The notes: generated by a model from the letters alone, not told the origin. DNA of 53,605 bases from Bacteroidales bacterium UBA1680 (GCA_002320605.1 DCKG01000036.1:35512-89116); one strand, 5' to 3'. Counted from the stretch's first letter, positions 41,402 to 50,749 are shown. Numbers and translations are program-made.

Positions 41402-44400
41402 ATGATGGAAGGAGGATTGTATAGTCCTGCCTATGAGCATGATGCGTGCGGAATAGGCATGGTGGTGAATATTCATGGGAATAAAAGTCACGCTTTGGTG
41501 GAGAATGCGCTGGTCGTGCTAGAGAATATGCGCCATCGCGGTGCCGAAGGAGCAGACAACAAAACCGGTGACGGTGCCGGAATTCTTTTGCAGATTCCAC
41601 ATGAATTCATTCTGTTGAATGGCATTCCTGTACCAGAGAAAGGTAAGTATGGGACTGGGATCGTTTTCCTGCCTAAAGATGACTCCAGGCAGGAGAAAAT
41701 AATATCTGTCATCATAGAAGAAATAGAGCGAGCGGGGCTGCGCCTGATGCATATTCGAGAGGTTCCCACAGACTCATCGTGCCTTGGCCAGGAGGCATTG
41801 TCTGCTGAGCCTGACATAAAACAGATTTTCGTGACAGGCATCCCAGATGATCAGGTTTCGGCACTGGACAGGGTCTTGTACAAAATCCGCAAAAAAATCG
41901 AAAGACGGATAGAGGACAAAGATTTCTACATATGCTCGCTTTCCAGCAAAGACATCATTTACAAGGGCATGCTTTCAAGCATGCAGCTGAGGCATTACTA
42001 CCCAGACCTCACAAATCCTTATTTCACGAGCGGCCTTGCTCTTGTGCATAGCCGTTTCTCCACAAATACGTTTCCAACATGGAGCCTTGCGCAGCCATTC
42101 AGACTGCTCTGCCATAATGGGGAAATCAATACCATACGTGGAAATCGCGAATGGATGAAAGCCCGCGAGAGCGTCCTGTCGAGCGATGCTTTGGGCGACG
42201 TGAGCCAGATTACTCCAGTCATTCAGCCAGGAATGAGCGATTCTGCCAGTTTGGACAACGTGCTTGAATTCCTAGTGATGAGCGGACTGTCGCTGCCCCA
42301 GGCAATGGCCATAATGGTTCCTGAGAGTTTCAACGACAAGAATCCTATTTCCGAGGACTTAAAGGCCTTCTATGAATATCACTCCATAATAATGGAGCCA
42401 TGGGACGGTCCTGCAGCCCTTTTATTCAGCGATGGAAGATATGCTGGCGGAATGCTGGACCGTAATGGGCTGCGCCCTGCTCGTTATGCGATCACAAAAA
42501 ATGACACGATGGTCGTGGCTTCGGAAGTCGGCGTGCTGGATTTCGATCCTTCTGATGTCGTGGAGAAAGGCTGCCTCCAGCCGGGAAAAATATTGCTTGT
42601 AGATACTAAGGAGGGTAGGATTTATCGGGATGAGGAGATAAAGGACTTGCTTGCCTCGGAGCATCCTTATCGCAAATGGCTTAATTCCAACAGGATACAG
42701 CTTGAGAAACTGAGGAGCGGCAGGAAGGTTGAGAACAGCGTTGCAGACCTGCTTCGAAAAGAACTCGGCTTTGGTTTTAACGAAGAGGACATAGAAAACG
42801 TCATAGTTCCGATGGCCGTGAATGCCCAGGAGCCGACTGCGTCCATGGGCAACGACACCCCTTTGGCTGTGCTCAGCAAGCGTCCTCAGCTGTTCTTCAA
42901 CTATTTCCGTCAGCAGTTCGCCCAGGTTACTAATCCGGCCATTGACTCAATCCGCGAGAATCTGGTGATGAGCCTTTCCGAATATATCGGCAGGGTTGGC
43001 ACTGGAATCTTGCACCCAAGCGAGGAGAATTGCAAGATGGTAAGGCTGCCGCACCCGATTCTCACGAATTCGGACCTGGATATTCTCTGCAATATTCGTT
43101 ATAAAGGCTTTAATACGGTGAAGCTGAAAATGAGCTTCGTGTACTCTGATGGCAAGTCTGATGGGTACGCATTGAGACAGGCTCTGGATGGTCTCTGCCG
43201 CGATGCTGTAAAGAGCGTTGAGGATGGTTGCAATTACATTATTCTGTCCGATAAGGATTTACCTGCCGGAGAAGTGCCGATTCCTTCCCTGCTTGCCGTG
43301 AGCGCCGTGCATCAATATCTGATCAATGCAGGCAAACGAGTGCAGACTGCATTGATCGTTGAGAGCGGAGAAATTCGCGAGGTAATGCACGCGGCTCTAT
43401 TGCTGGGTTATGGAGCTAGCGCACTGTGCCCGTATATGACGTATGCTATTCTCGATGACCTCGTGAAGAGGGGAAAGATTCAGGAGAATTACGATACGGC
43501 CCAAGCTAATTATATAAAGGCTGTGAAAAAGGGCCTCTATAAGATAATGGCGAAAATGGGAATTTCCACGATTCGAAGCTACAGAGGGGCAAGAATATTC
43601 GAAAGCATTGGGCTTGGAGAGTCTCTCCTAAGGGATTATTTCGGTACGGAGATTAGCAGCATTGGTGGAGTTAACCTTGATACCATTGCAGGCGATGCCA
43701 TTCGTTTCCAGCAAATTGCGTCAAGGGCAGATAATGCAGAAAAAGACGAAGGAATATGCTTTCTTCCCAATGTCGGCCAGTTGCATTATAGGAAAAACGG
43801 CGTCAAGCATGCATGGAACCCAGAGACGATAACCATGCTTCAGCTTGCGACGAGGAGAGGGGAATATGACATATTCAAGAAATTCACTCATTTGGCTGAC
43901 GATAAGGAAGATCCTATATTCATAAGAGATTTCTTGGATTTTAAGAGGAATCCTATTGATATAGAGAAAGTTGAGAGCGAAGAGGCAATAATGAGGCACT
44001 TTGTCACGAGCGCCATGTCTTTCGGGGCTCTTTCGAAGGAAGCGCATGAGGCTATAGCAATGGCAATGAATTCTCTAGGTCTCAGGAGCAATACCGGAGA
44101 GGGTGGTGAAGATGACGACCGTTTTCATGCAACCGTGGAGGGCATTTCTCTGAATAGCAAGACTAAACAGGTGGCGAGCGGCCGCTTCGGGGTGACTGCT
44201 GAATATCTCATGAATGCAGAGGAGCTGCAGATAAAAGTTGCCCAGGGCGCTAAGCCTGGGGAAGGCGGTCAGCTGCCCGGGTTCAAAGTGAACGGCATAA
44301 TAGCGAGGACTCGTCATTCTATACCAGGAATATCTCTAATCTCCCCTCCGCCTCACCACGACATTTACAGCATCGAGGACTTGGCGCAGCTGATTTTCGA

Positions 44401-45889
44401 CTTGAAAAACGTGAATCCTAGGGCTGCCATCAGCGTGAAGCTGGTTGCTGAGAGCGGGGTTGGCACAATTGCGGCTGGGGTTGCTAAAGCAAAGTCAGAT
44501 TTAATAGTGATTTCAGGGGCAGAAGGCGGTACGGGTGCCAGCCCGGCATCCAGCATACGTTTCGCTGGGATTCCTGCTGAGATGGGTCTTGCTGAAGCTC
44601 AGCAGACGCTCGTCAAAAATGGCCTTCGCTGTAAAGTCCGCTTGCAGGTCGACGGGCAGTTGAAAACTGGCAGGGACGTAATCCTGATGGCTCTGCTCGG
44701 AGCAGAGGAGTTCTCTTTTGGCACTGCTGCATTAATAGTGCTCGGATGCGTGATGATGCGCAAGTGCAACCTGAATACTTGCCCGATGGGCTTGGCGACC
44801 CAGGACGCGAAACTGAGAGGGCATTTCAGGGGGAACTGGCACTATTTAGTTAATTATTTCAGGTTCCTCGCTCGTGAAGTCAGGGAATATCTTGCCGAGA
44901 TGGGGTATACCTCTTTGAACGAGATTGTCGGGCACACAGAGTTCATCATCCAGAGAGACGACATTAAAGCGAAAGCTCCACTGGATTTCTCTCGCTTGCT
45001 TCATAAGGAAGAAGGCACATTGCATTTCACTACGTCTCAGAGCATTAACCTAGATGACGTGCTGGATAAGAAAATCATTCAGGCATGCCAGAAAGCCATT
45101 GATGATCAGGAACAGGTAAACCTGGATTTCCTCATTAAGAATACTGATAGAGCAGTGGGAGCCATGCTCAGCGGCGTTATTGCTGGACGTTACGGGGCTG
45201 CTGGATTGCCTGCGAACACTATTAACATCAGGCTTACTGGCTCTGCCGGCCAGAGCTTCGGGGCTTTCCTTATGAAAGGGGTCAGCTTCTCTCTGGAAGG
45301 TGAGGCGAATGATTATTTTGGCAAAGGCCTTTCTGGCGGCATCATATCCATGCTGCCACAGGCTAGGAGCACGTTTGCCCCTGAAGATAATGTCATAGCT
45401 GGAAACACAGGGCTGTATGGTGCCACGAGCGGAGAAATATTCATAAACGGAAGGGTGGGACAGAGGTTTGCCGTGCGTAATTCTGGGGCCGTAGCGGTTG
45501 TTGAAGGTGCTGGCGACCATTGCTGTGAATACATGACCAGCGGGCGCGTGGTGGTGCTAGGAAAGACTGGAAGAAATTTCGCTGCTGGAATGAGCGGCGG
45601 GATTGCTTACGTCTGGGACGAGAATCATGATTTCGATTATTCCTGCAATATGGACATGGTCGAGATTGGCTTGGTTGAGGAAAATGCCTGCAAGCGAGAG
45701 CTTCTGGGGCTGATTCGCAGGCACTATCAGCATACTGGCAGCATACTGGCGAAACGGATGCTGGATGACTGGGGCAGGTACCAAGATGATTTCATTCAGG
45801 TAACACCGATAGAGTACAAACGAGTTATTCAGGAGCAGCAGGTACAGAAGCTCCAACAGAAAATAGCAGATTTACAAAGAGATTATTAA
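41402..45889 (+). CDS. gltB: Glutamate synthase large subunit
   Basis: Makes glutamate from glutamine and 2-oxoglutarate. The 1495 residues match the family. Order: class II glutamine amidotransferase whose nucleophile is the Cys of YEHDACGIG (residue 16, after a short propeptide); central domain; FMN-binding synthase domain (about 790-1160, GEGGQLPGFKVNG, SPPPHHDIYSIEDLAQLI, ISGAEGGTGASP); 3Fe-4S ligands C-x5-C-x4-C in CVMMRKCNLNTC; and a C-terminal GXGXG beta-helix (about 1230-1430). gltD starts 4 nt downstream. I counted 16 GAATAT/ATATTC hexamers inside this gene. Confidence 0.97.
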   Translation: MMEGGLYSPAYEHDACGIGMVVNIHGNKSHALVENALVVLENMRHRGAEGADNKTGDGAGILLQIPHEFILLNGIPVPEKGKYGTGIVFLPKDDSRQEKIISVIIEEIERAGLRLMHIREVPTDSSCLGQEALSAEPDIKQIFVTGIPDDQVSALDRVLYKIRKKIERRIEDKDFYICSLSSKDIIYKGMLSSMQLRHYYPDLTNPYFTSGLALVHSRFSTNTFPTWSLAQPFRLLCHNGEINTIRGNREWMKARESVLSSDALGDVSQITPVIQPGMSDSASLDNVLEFLVMSGLSLPQAMAIMVPESFNDKNPISEDLKAFYEYHSIIMEPWDGPAALLFSDGRYAGGMLDRNGLRPARYAITKNDTMVVASEVGVLDFDPSDVVEKGCLQPGKILLVDTKEGRIYRDEEIKDLLASEHPYRKWLNSNRIQLEKLRSGRKVENSVADLLRKELGFGFNEEDIENVIVPMAVNAQEPTASMGNDTPLAVLSKRPQLFFNYFRQQFAQVTNPAIDSIRENLVMSLSEYIGRVGTGILHPSEENCKMVRLPHPILTNSDLDILCNIRYKGFNTVKLKMSFVYSDGKSDGYALRQALDGLCRDAVKSVEDGCNYIILSDKDLPAGEVPIPSLLAVSAVHQYLINAGKRVQTALIVESGEIREVMHAALLLGYGASALCPYMTYAILDDLVKRGKIQENYDTAQANYIKAVKKGLYKIMAKMGISTIRSYRGARIFESIGLGESLLRDYFGTEISSIGGVNLDTIAGDAIRFQQIASRADNAEKDEGICFLPNVGQLHYRKNGVKHAWNPETITMLQLATRRGEYDIFKKFTHLADDKEDPIFIRDFLDFKRNPIDIEKVESEEAIMRHFVTSAMSFGALSKEAHEAIAMAMNSLGLRSNTGEGGEDDDRFHATVEGISLNSKTKQVASGRFGVTAEYLMNAEELQIKVAQGAKPGEGGQLPGFKVNGIIARTRHSIPGISLISPPPHHDIYSIEDLAQLIFDLKNVNPRAAISVKLVAESGVGTIAAGVAKAKSDLIVISGAEGGTGASPASSIRFAGIPAEMGLAEAQQTLVKNGLRCKVRLQVDGQLKTGRDVILMALLGAEEFSFGTAALIVLGCVMMRKCNLNTCPMGLATQDAKLRGHFRGNWHYLVNYFRFLAREVREYLAEMGYTSLNEIVGHTEFIIQRDDIKAKAPLDFSRLLHKEEGTLHFTTSQSINLDDVLDKKIIQACQKAIDDQEQVNLDFLIKNTDRAVGAMLSGVIAGRYGAAGLPANTINIRLTGSAGQSFGAFLMKGVSFSLEGEANDYFGKGLSGGIISMLPQARSTFAPEDNVIAGNTGLYGATSGEIFINGRVGQRFAVRNSGAVAVVEGAGDHCCEYMTSGRVVVLGKTGRNFAAGMSGGIAYVWDENHDFDYSCNMDMVEIGLVEENACKRELLGLIRRHYQHTGSILAKRMLDDWGRYQDDFIQVTPIEYKRVIQEQQVQKLQQKIADLQRDY

Positions 45890-45893
45890 CATT

Positions 45894-47261
45894 ATGGGAG
45901 ACCCAAGAGCTTTTCTTACCGTGCCTCGCAAAGAAGCGGGAAACAGGCCGGTACACGATAGAATTCACGATTTTGGAGAAGTTGAGCAGACGCTGAATAG
46001 CAACGACCGAAGGCTTCAGGCCAGCCGCTGCATGGATTGCGGCGTGCCGTTCTGTAATTGGGCTTGTCCTTTGGGGAACGTTCCGCCTGAGTGGAACGAT
46101 GCATTGTTTAAGGGGGACTGGAAGAGGGCTTACATGCTGCTCAGCCACACGAATCCTTTTCCTGAATTCACGGGGAGGATTTGTCCGGCTCTTTGCGAGA
46201 AATCTTGCGTGCTGAACCTGATGGAACACGAGCCGACTACGAATCGGGAGAACGAAGCGGCAATCACAGAGCAAGCCTTCATGGAAAATTATATTCCTGT
46301 GATGCATCCTGTGAGAAATGGGAAAAAAGTGGCTGTGATAGGAGCCGGGCCTTCGGGTCTGGCGGCCGCCAACGACTTGAATCATGCTGGATATTCAGTT
46401 ACGGTGTTCGATGCTAGGGAGTCAGCCGGAGGTCTGCTTCGGTTCGGAATTCCTAATTTCAAGCTGAACAAGAGCATCATCGATCGGCGGGTGGCTCTGC
46501 TTGAGGCGGAAGGCATTACGTTCAGATATAATTTCGAGGTGGATCTGGATGCATTAGCTGAGGGGAAGTCTCTCCCAGATGAGTTTAAGGGAGCCGATGC
46601 CTATGTCATCGCTGCCGGCACGCCTGTGGCGAGGAATCTGACTATTCCGGGGCGCGAGCTGAAAGGGGTTTATTTTGCTTTGGAGATGCTTTCTCAGCAA
46701 AATAGGATACTCTCTGGCATTGAGTTCGGGAAGGATGAGCTTGTGAATGCAAAGGATAAAGACGTGCTTGTGATTGGAGGAGGGGATACTGGCAGTGACT
46801 GCATAGGAACGGCACACAGGCAGGGCTGTAAGAGCGTGACCCAGATAGAGATCCTGCCGAAGCCTGTCGATGGACCTGATGACCCTCAGAATCCATGGCC
46901 TGCCTGGCCCAGAACGCTGAAGACGACTTCGAGCCACGAGGAGGGCTGCATGCGGCGCTGGAATGTCAATACGCTGGAATTCCTTGGCGAAAATGGGGTT
47001 TTGACGGGCGTGAAGATTCAGGAAATCTCATGGAAGCCTAATCCGGACGGAGACAGGCCTATCATGGTGGCTGCGGGAGAGCCGGAAGTCGTAAAGGCTG
47101 ATATGGCATTGCTGGCGATGGGCTTTCTGAAACCTCAGATGCCTGAGTTTCCTTCCAATGTGTTCGTGACTGGGGATGCTGCTTCTGGTGCTTCCCTTGT
47201 GGTGCGTGCCATGGCTGCCGGCCGGCTAACAGCCCAAAAGGTGAGCGATTTCCTGAAATAG
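45894..47261 (+). CDS. gltD: Glutamate synthase small subunit (NAD(P)H-dependent)
   Basis: Supplies electrons from NAD(P)H to GltB. The 455 residues show N-terminal Fe-S cysteines (CMDCGVPFCNWACPLGN near residue 45 and CPALCEKSCVLN near residue 95), an FAD-binding GAGPSGLAAANDL near residue 150, the NAD(P)H motif VIGGGDTGSDCIGTA near residue 290, and a C-terminal FVTGDAASGASLVVRA. It is slightly short for the family, but all cofactor motifs are present. It is co-transcribed with gltB. Confidence 0.95.
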   Translation: MGDPRAFLTVPRKEAGNRPVHDRIHDFGEVEQTLNSNDRRLQASRCMDCGVPFCNWACPLGNVPPEWNDALFKGDWKRAYMLLSHTNPFPEFTGRICPALCEKSCVLNLMEHEPTTNRENEAAITEQAFMENYIPVMHPVRNGKKVAVIGAGPSGLAAANDLNHAGYSVTVFDARESAGGLLRFGIPNFKLNKSIIDRRVALLEAEGITFRYNFEVDLDALAEGKSLPDEFKGADAYVIAAGTPVARNLTIPGRELKGVYFALEMLSQQNRILSGIEFGKDELVNAKDKDVLVIGGGDTGSDCIGTAHRQGCKSVTQIEILPKPVDGPDDPQNPWPAWPRTLKTTSSHEEGCMRRWNVNTLEFLGENGVLTGVKIQEISWKPNPDGDRPIMVAAGEPEVVKADMALLAMGFLKPQMPEFPSNVFVTGDAASGASLVVRAMAAGRLTAQKVSDFLK

Positions 47262-47264
47262 CCC

Positions 47265-47279
47265 CTGAATCAAGTTCAG
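47265..47279. repeat. Dispersed palindromic repeat, copy 4
   Basis: CTGAATCAAGTTCAG, a 5-bp stem with loop TCAAG, immediately after gltD. It is the core of the 30531 repeat family. Confidence 0.55.
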
Positions 47280-47295
47280 TGGACTGTAAATAAAT

Positions 47296-47331
47296 AAAAA
47301 ATGAGAATCGGCGCATCCCGCGCGGACTCTC
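47296..47331 (-). terminator. Intrinsic terminator of the sRNA candidate
   Basis: On the minus strand GAGAGTCCGCGC pairs with GCGCCGATTCTC (12 bp with one mismatch and one G-T pair, GGGAT loop), followed by A and six T and further T-rich sequence. Confidence 0.75.
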
Positions 47332-47407
47332 ACTCTAACCACATAATTAATAACACTAAAACTAATAACCAATAGGTTGATCGGGGAGAGAACCTCCTTG
47401 CTCAACC
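47296..47407 (-). ncRNA. Candidate small RNA, about 110 nt
   Basis: A minus-strand transcription unit with no ORF of note: a promoter with both elements at ideal spacing (47413-47443), a predicted 5' end near 47406 and an intrinsic terminator at 47303-47331. Near the 5' end GGTTGA (47407-47402) can pair with TCAACC (47380-47375), closing a hairpin that contains AAGGAGGT (47399-47392); GGAG there can pair with CTCC. A middle part is U/A-rich and unstructured. It is convergent with gltD and does not resemble SRP RNA, tmRNA, RNase P or 6S RNA to me. Confidence 0.55.
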
Positions 47408-47412
47408 CGATG

Positions 47413-47443
47413 CAAAGGTACAACAATTATTTTAATCTGCAAA
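47413..47443 (-). promoter_or_regulatory. Promoter of the sRNA candidate
   Basis: On the minus strand TTTG (47443-47440), 19 nt, then TACCTTTG (47420-47413), an exact match to the Bacteroidota -33/-7 elements at normal spacing. Confidence 0.65.
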
Positions 47444-47575
47444 CTTTTTTCGAAAAAAAATCAAAATAACTCTATTTTTATTAGTAATTTATTGAATATG
47501 AGAAATATAAATTATTAGGATATTTCTCGAGTTAAAAATTTTAGACATTGATTCAGGGGATTACACACGTTTTAG

Positions 47576-47606
47576 AAAACGTTTAATATAAAGATAAAAC
47601 GTTTAA
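47576..47606. promoter_or_regulatory. Two AAAACGTTTAA repeats 20 bp apart (candidate operators)
   Basis: Identical 11-mers at 47576-47586 and 47596-47606, centred on the palindrome AAACGTTT, with a related ACGTTTT half at 47567. Same 9-mer as upstream of susC (14333-14341). Confidence 0.4.
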
Positions 47607-47790
47607 AGGTTATGAATTTACATAAAAGGCGAGAAATAACTTATATTTCATCAGCCTCTTTTTCGTGTATTTTACTTAGTAAATATATATAACAATTTTT
47701 GAGCCAAAATCATAGTCAATGTATTAACAGATTAGAGAATCTTCGTATCGAGTCATCCACGTGAGAAGCGCATATTAATTAAAATAGTGC

Positions 47791-47798
47791 TATCTTTA
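47791..47798 (+). promoter_or_regulatory. Putative -7 element for the secreted protein gene
   Basis: TATCTTTA (one mismatch to TAnnTTTG), 25 nt before the ATG at 47823. It overlaps the first codons of the longer open frame (GTG 47787), supporting the downstream start. Confidence 0.35.
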
Positions 47799-47822
47799 TG
47801 CTCTCAATCAACAATTATAGTC

Positions 47823-48851
47823 ATGAATGTTAAATCTTATTATCTTGCGATGATGATTGCGGCTGCGATAGCTGCTTGTTTCCCAATACCTGCTTTTGCT
47901 CAAAAAGGCAAGGCTCAGGCAAAAGAATATGGTTATCCTGACACCGATGGAACATATTCATACACAGGTCCGGCAGTGCGTTTCGATAAATACACTAAGC
48001 ATGCTAAAGGCACGCATGAACTGCAGACAGAGTACCTGGGTAAACTGATGGGGCGTCAAGGAAAAGGCTATGCTTATCAGGGCATGGACTATTATGACGG
48101 TCTCATCCTAAGCTGCCAGAACCATGGCGTCGCTACGGTATATTCATTTGACGGTAAGGAAATTCAGAAGAAAGGACAGTTCGAGCTGGCCTCTTTCAAC
48201 AAAATTAATCATAGCAACGTGGTTAGTTTCGGGACTGAATATTATGACAAGGCTGATCCTCTTCCTTTGGCTTACGTCAGCCATTGCCATAGGGCTCTGA
48301 TCAATGGCAAGAAAGACGTGCTGTATGTGGAAAGGATCGCTCCAGATTTTCAGTCTTCGCAATTGGTTCAAACCATAGTTTATGACGACGAGAACAATGA
48401 TTTCGGCTACGCCTTGCAATGGGTGATAGACAGAGAGAATGGCTTCCTGTATGGCTTTGGAAACACGGTGGACAATACCGATCCCCAGAACCGTCACAGG
48501 GTGATAAAATTCTGTCTCCCTAAGTTAAGCGATTCAGACAAGGATGGTTACGTAATCCTACACCAGTCAGACGCGCTGGAGAATTATCGGATGGAAGACG
48601 TGTCGGACTTCAAGGGGAAGTTCATCGGTCAAGGACTATATGTTAACCATGACAAACTATACTTGCCTACGGGTTTCGGCACGGAAGAGGCACCGTCAAT
48701 CCTGTATGTCTGGGATTTGCGCAAGAAAAAGATGTGCAACAAGATAGACCTCACCACTGGCACCCATAGCGAGTTCGAAGATTGCACCGTGATAGGTAAG
48801 AAGAAGATGCTGATTCAGGCTCAGCACGGATTATTCCTGCTAGAGTTCTAG
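47823..48851 (+). CDS. Secreted protein of unknown family, probably beta-propeller-like
   Basis: A 342-residue exported protein with a signal peptide (MNVKSYYLAMMIAAAIAACFPIPAFAQ, shown in part: LAMMIAAAIAACF; cleavage after AFAQ). The mature part is made of repeated beta-type segments such as GMDYYDGLILSCQNHGVATV, YSFDGKEIQKKGQFEL, VIDRENGFLYGFGN and ILYVWDLRKKKMCNKIDL, spaced like propeller blades. Asp/Gly turns are frequent. I do not recognise a family or catalytic site. It has its own putative promoter and two AAAACGTTTAA sites about 220 nt upstream. It is convergent with asnB, with only 2 nt between their ends. Confidence 0.75.
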   Translation: MNVKSYYLAMMIAAAIAACFPIPAFAQKGKAQAKEYGYPDTDGTYSYTGPAVRFDKYTKHAKGTHELQTEYLGKLMGRQGKGYAYQGMDYYDGLILSCQNHGVATVYSFDGKEIQKKGQFELASFNKINHSNVVSFGTEYYDKADPLPLAYVSHCHRALINGKKDVLYVERIAPDFQSSQLVQTIVYDDENNDFGYALQWVIDRENGFLYGFGNTVDNTDPQNRHRVIKFCLPKLSDSDKDGYVILHQSDALENYRMEDVSDFKGKFIGQGLYVNHDKLYLPTGFGTEEAPSILYVWDLRKKKMCNKIDLTTGTHSEFEDCTVIGKKKMLIQAQHGLFLLEF

Positions 48852-48853
48852 GC

Positions 48854-50587
48854 TTATAGTGCGTTCTCGTGTATGCCTTTGACTGCCCGCCCGCTAGGGT
48901 CGTTCATATTCTTGAATGATGAATCCCAGGCAAGCGCTTCCGCTGTTGAGCATGCCACGCTTGGCACCGACGGCACGCTGCGGGCAGCGCTGTCCGATGG
49001 AAAATGCTCTGCGAATATGCTGCGGTAGAAATATTCCTCTTTGTTCTGAGGCGGATTTATCGGGAATCGCTCTGCGGCATGAGCCATTTGCTCGTCGCTT
49101 ACTGCCGTAGCCGTCATCTGCTTCAATGTGTCTATCCATGAATATCCTACGCCGTCGCTGAACTGCTCTTTCTGGCGCCATGCAATCTCTTTTGGCAGCA
49201 TGTCGCTGAATGCGTCCCTGAGCACTTTTTTCTCGATTTCGTTGCCTGGACACATTTTCAGCTGGGGATTCAGGCGCATCGCCACGTCCACGAATTCTTT
49301 GTCAAGGAAGGGGACCCTGCCCTCCACTCCCCACGCTGCCAAGCTCTTGTTGGCTCGTAAGCAGTCATAGAGGTGAAGCTTTGAGAGTTTTCGAACGGTT
49401 TCCTCGTGGAATGCCTTCGGATTCGGGGCTTTGTGGAAATAAAGATAACCGCCGAACAGTTCGTCGGAACCCTCGCCGGAAAGCACCATCTTTATGCCCA
49501 TGGATTTTATCACCCTGGCTAGCAAATACATCGGCGTCGAAGCCCTTACCGTAGTGACATCGTAAGTCTCGATGAAATATATCACGTCCCTAATGGCATC
49601 CAGGCCCTCCTGAATGGTGTAGTTAATTTCATGATGTACGGTGCCTATGAAATCGGCGACGAGTCTTGCCTTTACAAGATCCGGGGCGCCTTTCAGCCCG
49701 ACGGCGAATGAGTGTAGGCGTGGCCAGTAGGCTCTTGTCTGACCATTATTCTCTATTCGCTTGTCGGAATATTTCTGAGCGATGGCAGAAATCACCGAGG
49801 AGTCCAGGCCTCCGCTTAGAAGCACTCCGTAAGGTACGTCGCTCATAAGCTGGCGCTTGACAGCATCGCTAAGAGATATTCTTAGATTATCAGTGGCAGT
49901 TCTGTAGTCCAGTGAATTATTCGCTACTGCTTCGTACTGCATCCAATCGCGGGTATAATAGCGTTTCATGTCCGGGGTGCGGCTGTAGTAATAGCGCCCG
50001 GGGAGGAATGGCTCGTAATGGTCACACTGGCCTTCGAGTGCTTTGATCTCGCTCGCTACGAATATTTTGCCATCTTTATCGTAACCGATGTAGAGCGGAA
50101 TCACCCCGATTGGGTCTCTGGCAATGAGGAACTCGTCGTGCTCGGCATCATAAAGGGCAAATGCGAATATTCCGCTAAGCCGCTCCAGCAGATTCGTGAT
50201 TTTCTCGTGGATTGATTCTTTGGCTTCCACGGCAGCGTCAAAGCCAGCAGAGGAGCGCATTTGGCGATAAAGCGACAGGATCACCTCGCAGTCGCTGCCA
50301 GTCTGATAAGCATAAGAGCCAGCGAATTCTTCACGAATGCTTTTATGATTGTAAATCTCGCCGTTGACTGCCAAGACTAGTTTCTTGTCCGGAGAGAAAA
50401 GAGGCTGCCTGCCCGATTCCGGATCCACGATGCTAAGCCTTTCGTGAGCCAATATTGCCGATCCTCCACAGTATATCCCGCTCCAATCTGGTCCGCGGTG
50501 CCTGATTTTCTGGCTCATTCTGAGTGCTTTCTGGCGTAGATCGTCGGATTGCTCCTTGATGTTGAAAATAGAAATTATTCCACACAT
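48854..50587 (-). CDS. asnB: Asparagine synthase B (glutamine-hydrolysing)
   Basis: Converts aspartate to asparagine using glutamine nitrogen and ATP. The 577 residues begin MCGIISIFN, with Cys2 as the amidotransferase nucleophile; further features are RHRGPDWSG, AHERLSIVDP, NGEIYNHK, the synthetase P-loop LLSGGLDSS near residue 260, GEGSDELFGGYLYF near residue 370 and VEGRVPFLDKEFV. Length is slightly above the Escherichia coli enzyme because of a C-terminal tail rich in Ser/Ala (about 540-577). It is close to gltBD, making a nitrogen-assimilation group. Confidence 0.95.
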   Translation of the reverse strand: MCGIISIFNIKEQSDDLRQKALRMSQKIRHRGPDWSGIYCGGSAILAHERLSIVDPESGRQPLFSPDKKLVLAVNGEIYNHKSIREEFAGSYAYQTGSDCEVILSLYRQMRSSAGFDAAVEAKESIHEKITNLLERLSGIFAFALYDAEHDEFLIARDPIGVIPLYIGYDKDGKIFVASEIKALEGQCDHYEPFLPGRYYYSRTPDMKRYYTRDWMQYEAVANNSLDYRTATDNLRISLSDAVKRQLMSDVPYGVLLSGGLDSSVISAIAQKYSDKRIENNGQTRAYWPRLHSFAVGLKGAPDLVKARLVADFIGTVHHEINYTIQEGLDAIRDVIYFIETYDVTTVRASTPMYLLARVIKSMGIKMVLSGEGSDELFGGYLYFHKAPNPKAFHEETVRKLSKLHLYDCLRANKSLAAWGVEGRVPFLDKEFVDVAMRLNPQLKMCPGNEIEKKVLRDAFSDMLPKEIAWRQKEQFSDGVGYSWIDTLKQMTATAVSDEQMAHAAERFPINPPQNKEEYFYRSIFAEHFPSDSAARSVPSVPSVACSTAEALAWDSSFKNMNDPSGRAVKGIHENAL

Positions 50588-50749
50588 AATTTCTGCTGTC
50601 GTTAAGTTCGTTGATATTTCGTTTCTATACGCAGGCTAATTTAAAAATTTAATATTATTCCTCCAAATGATATTTTCCGTCCCAATGCCGGCTCAATGCG
50701 TGAACTGTATTCTCGACCACGCCATTACGCCAAACCTGCTGCCTGCAAA

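Larger units (their letters stand above)
47262..47822. other. Intergenic region with sRNA candidate, repeat and palindromes
   Basis: No protein gene. It holds a dispersed repeat copy (47265-47279), a minus-strand sRNA candidate with promoter and terminator (47296-47443), a very AT-rich stretch (47440-47700) with two AAAACGTTTAA repeats (47576-47586, 47596-47606), and the -7 element of the following gene (47791-47798). Confidence 0.6.

Noticed and set aside
50588..50749. Hidden extension or lost C terminus of ahcY beyond its stop
   Set aside because: Translation past the stop shows no KPDHYRY-like tail or other family sequence in any frame I read; the short form matches archaeal-type enzymes.
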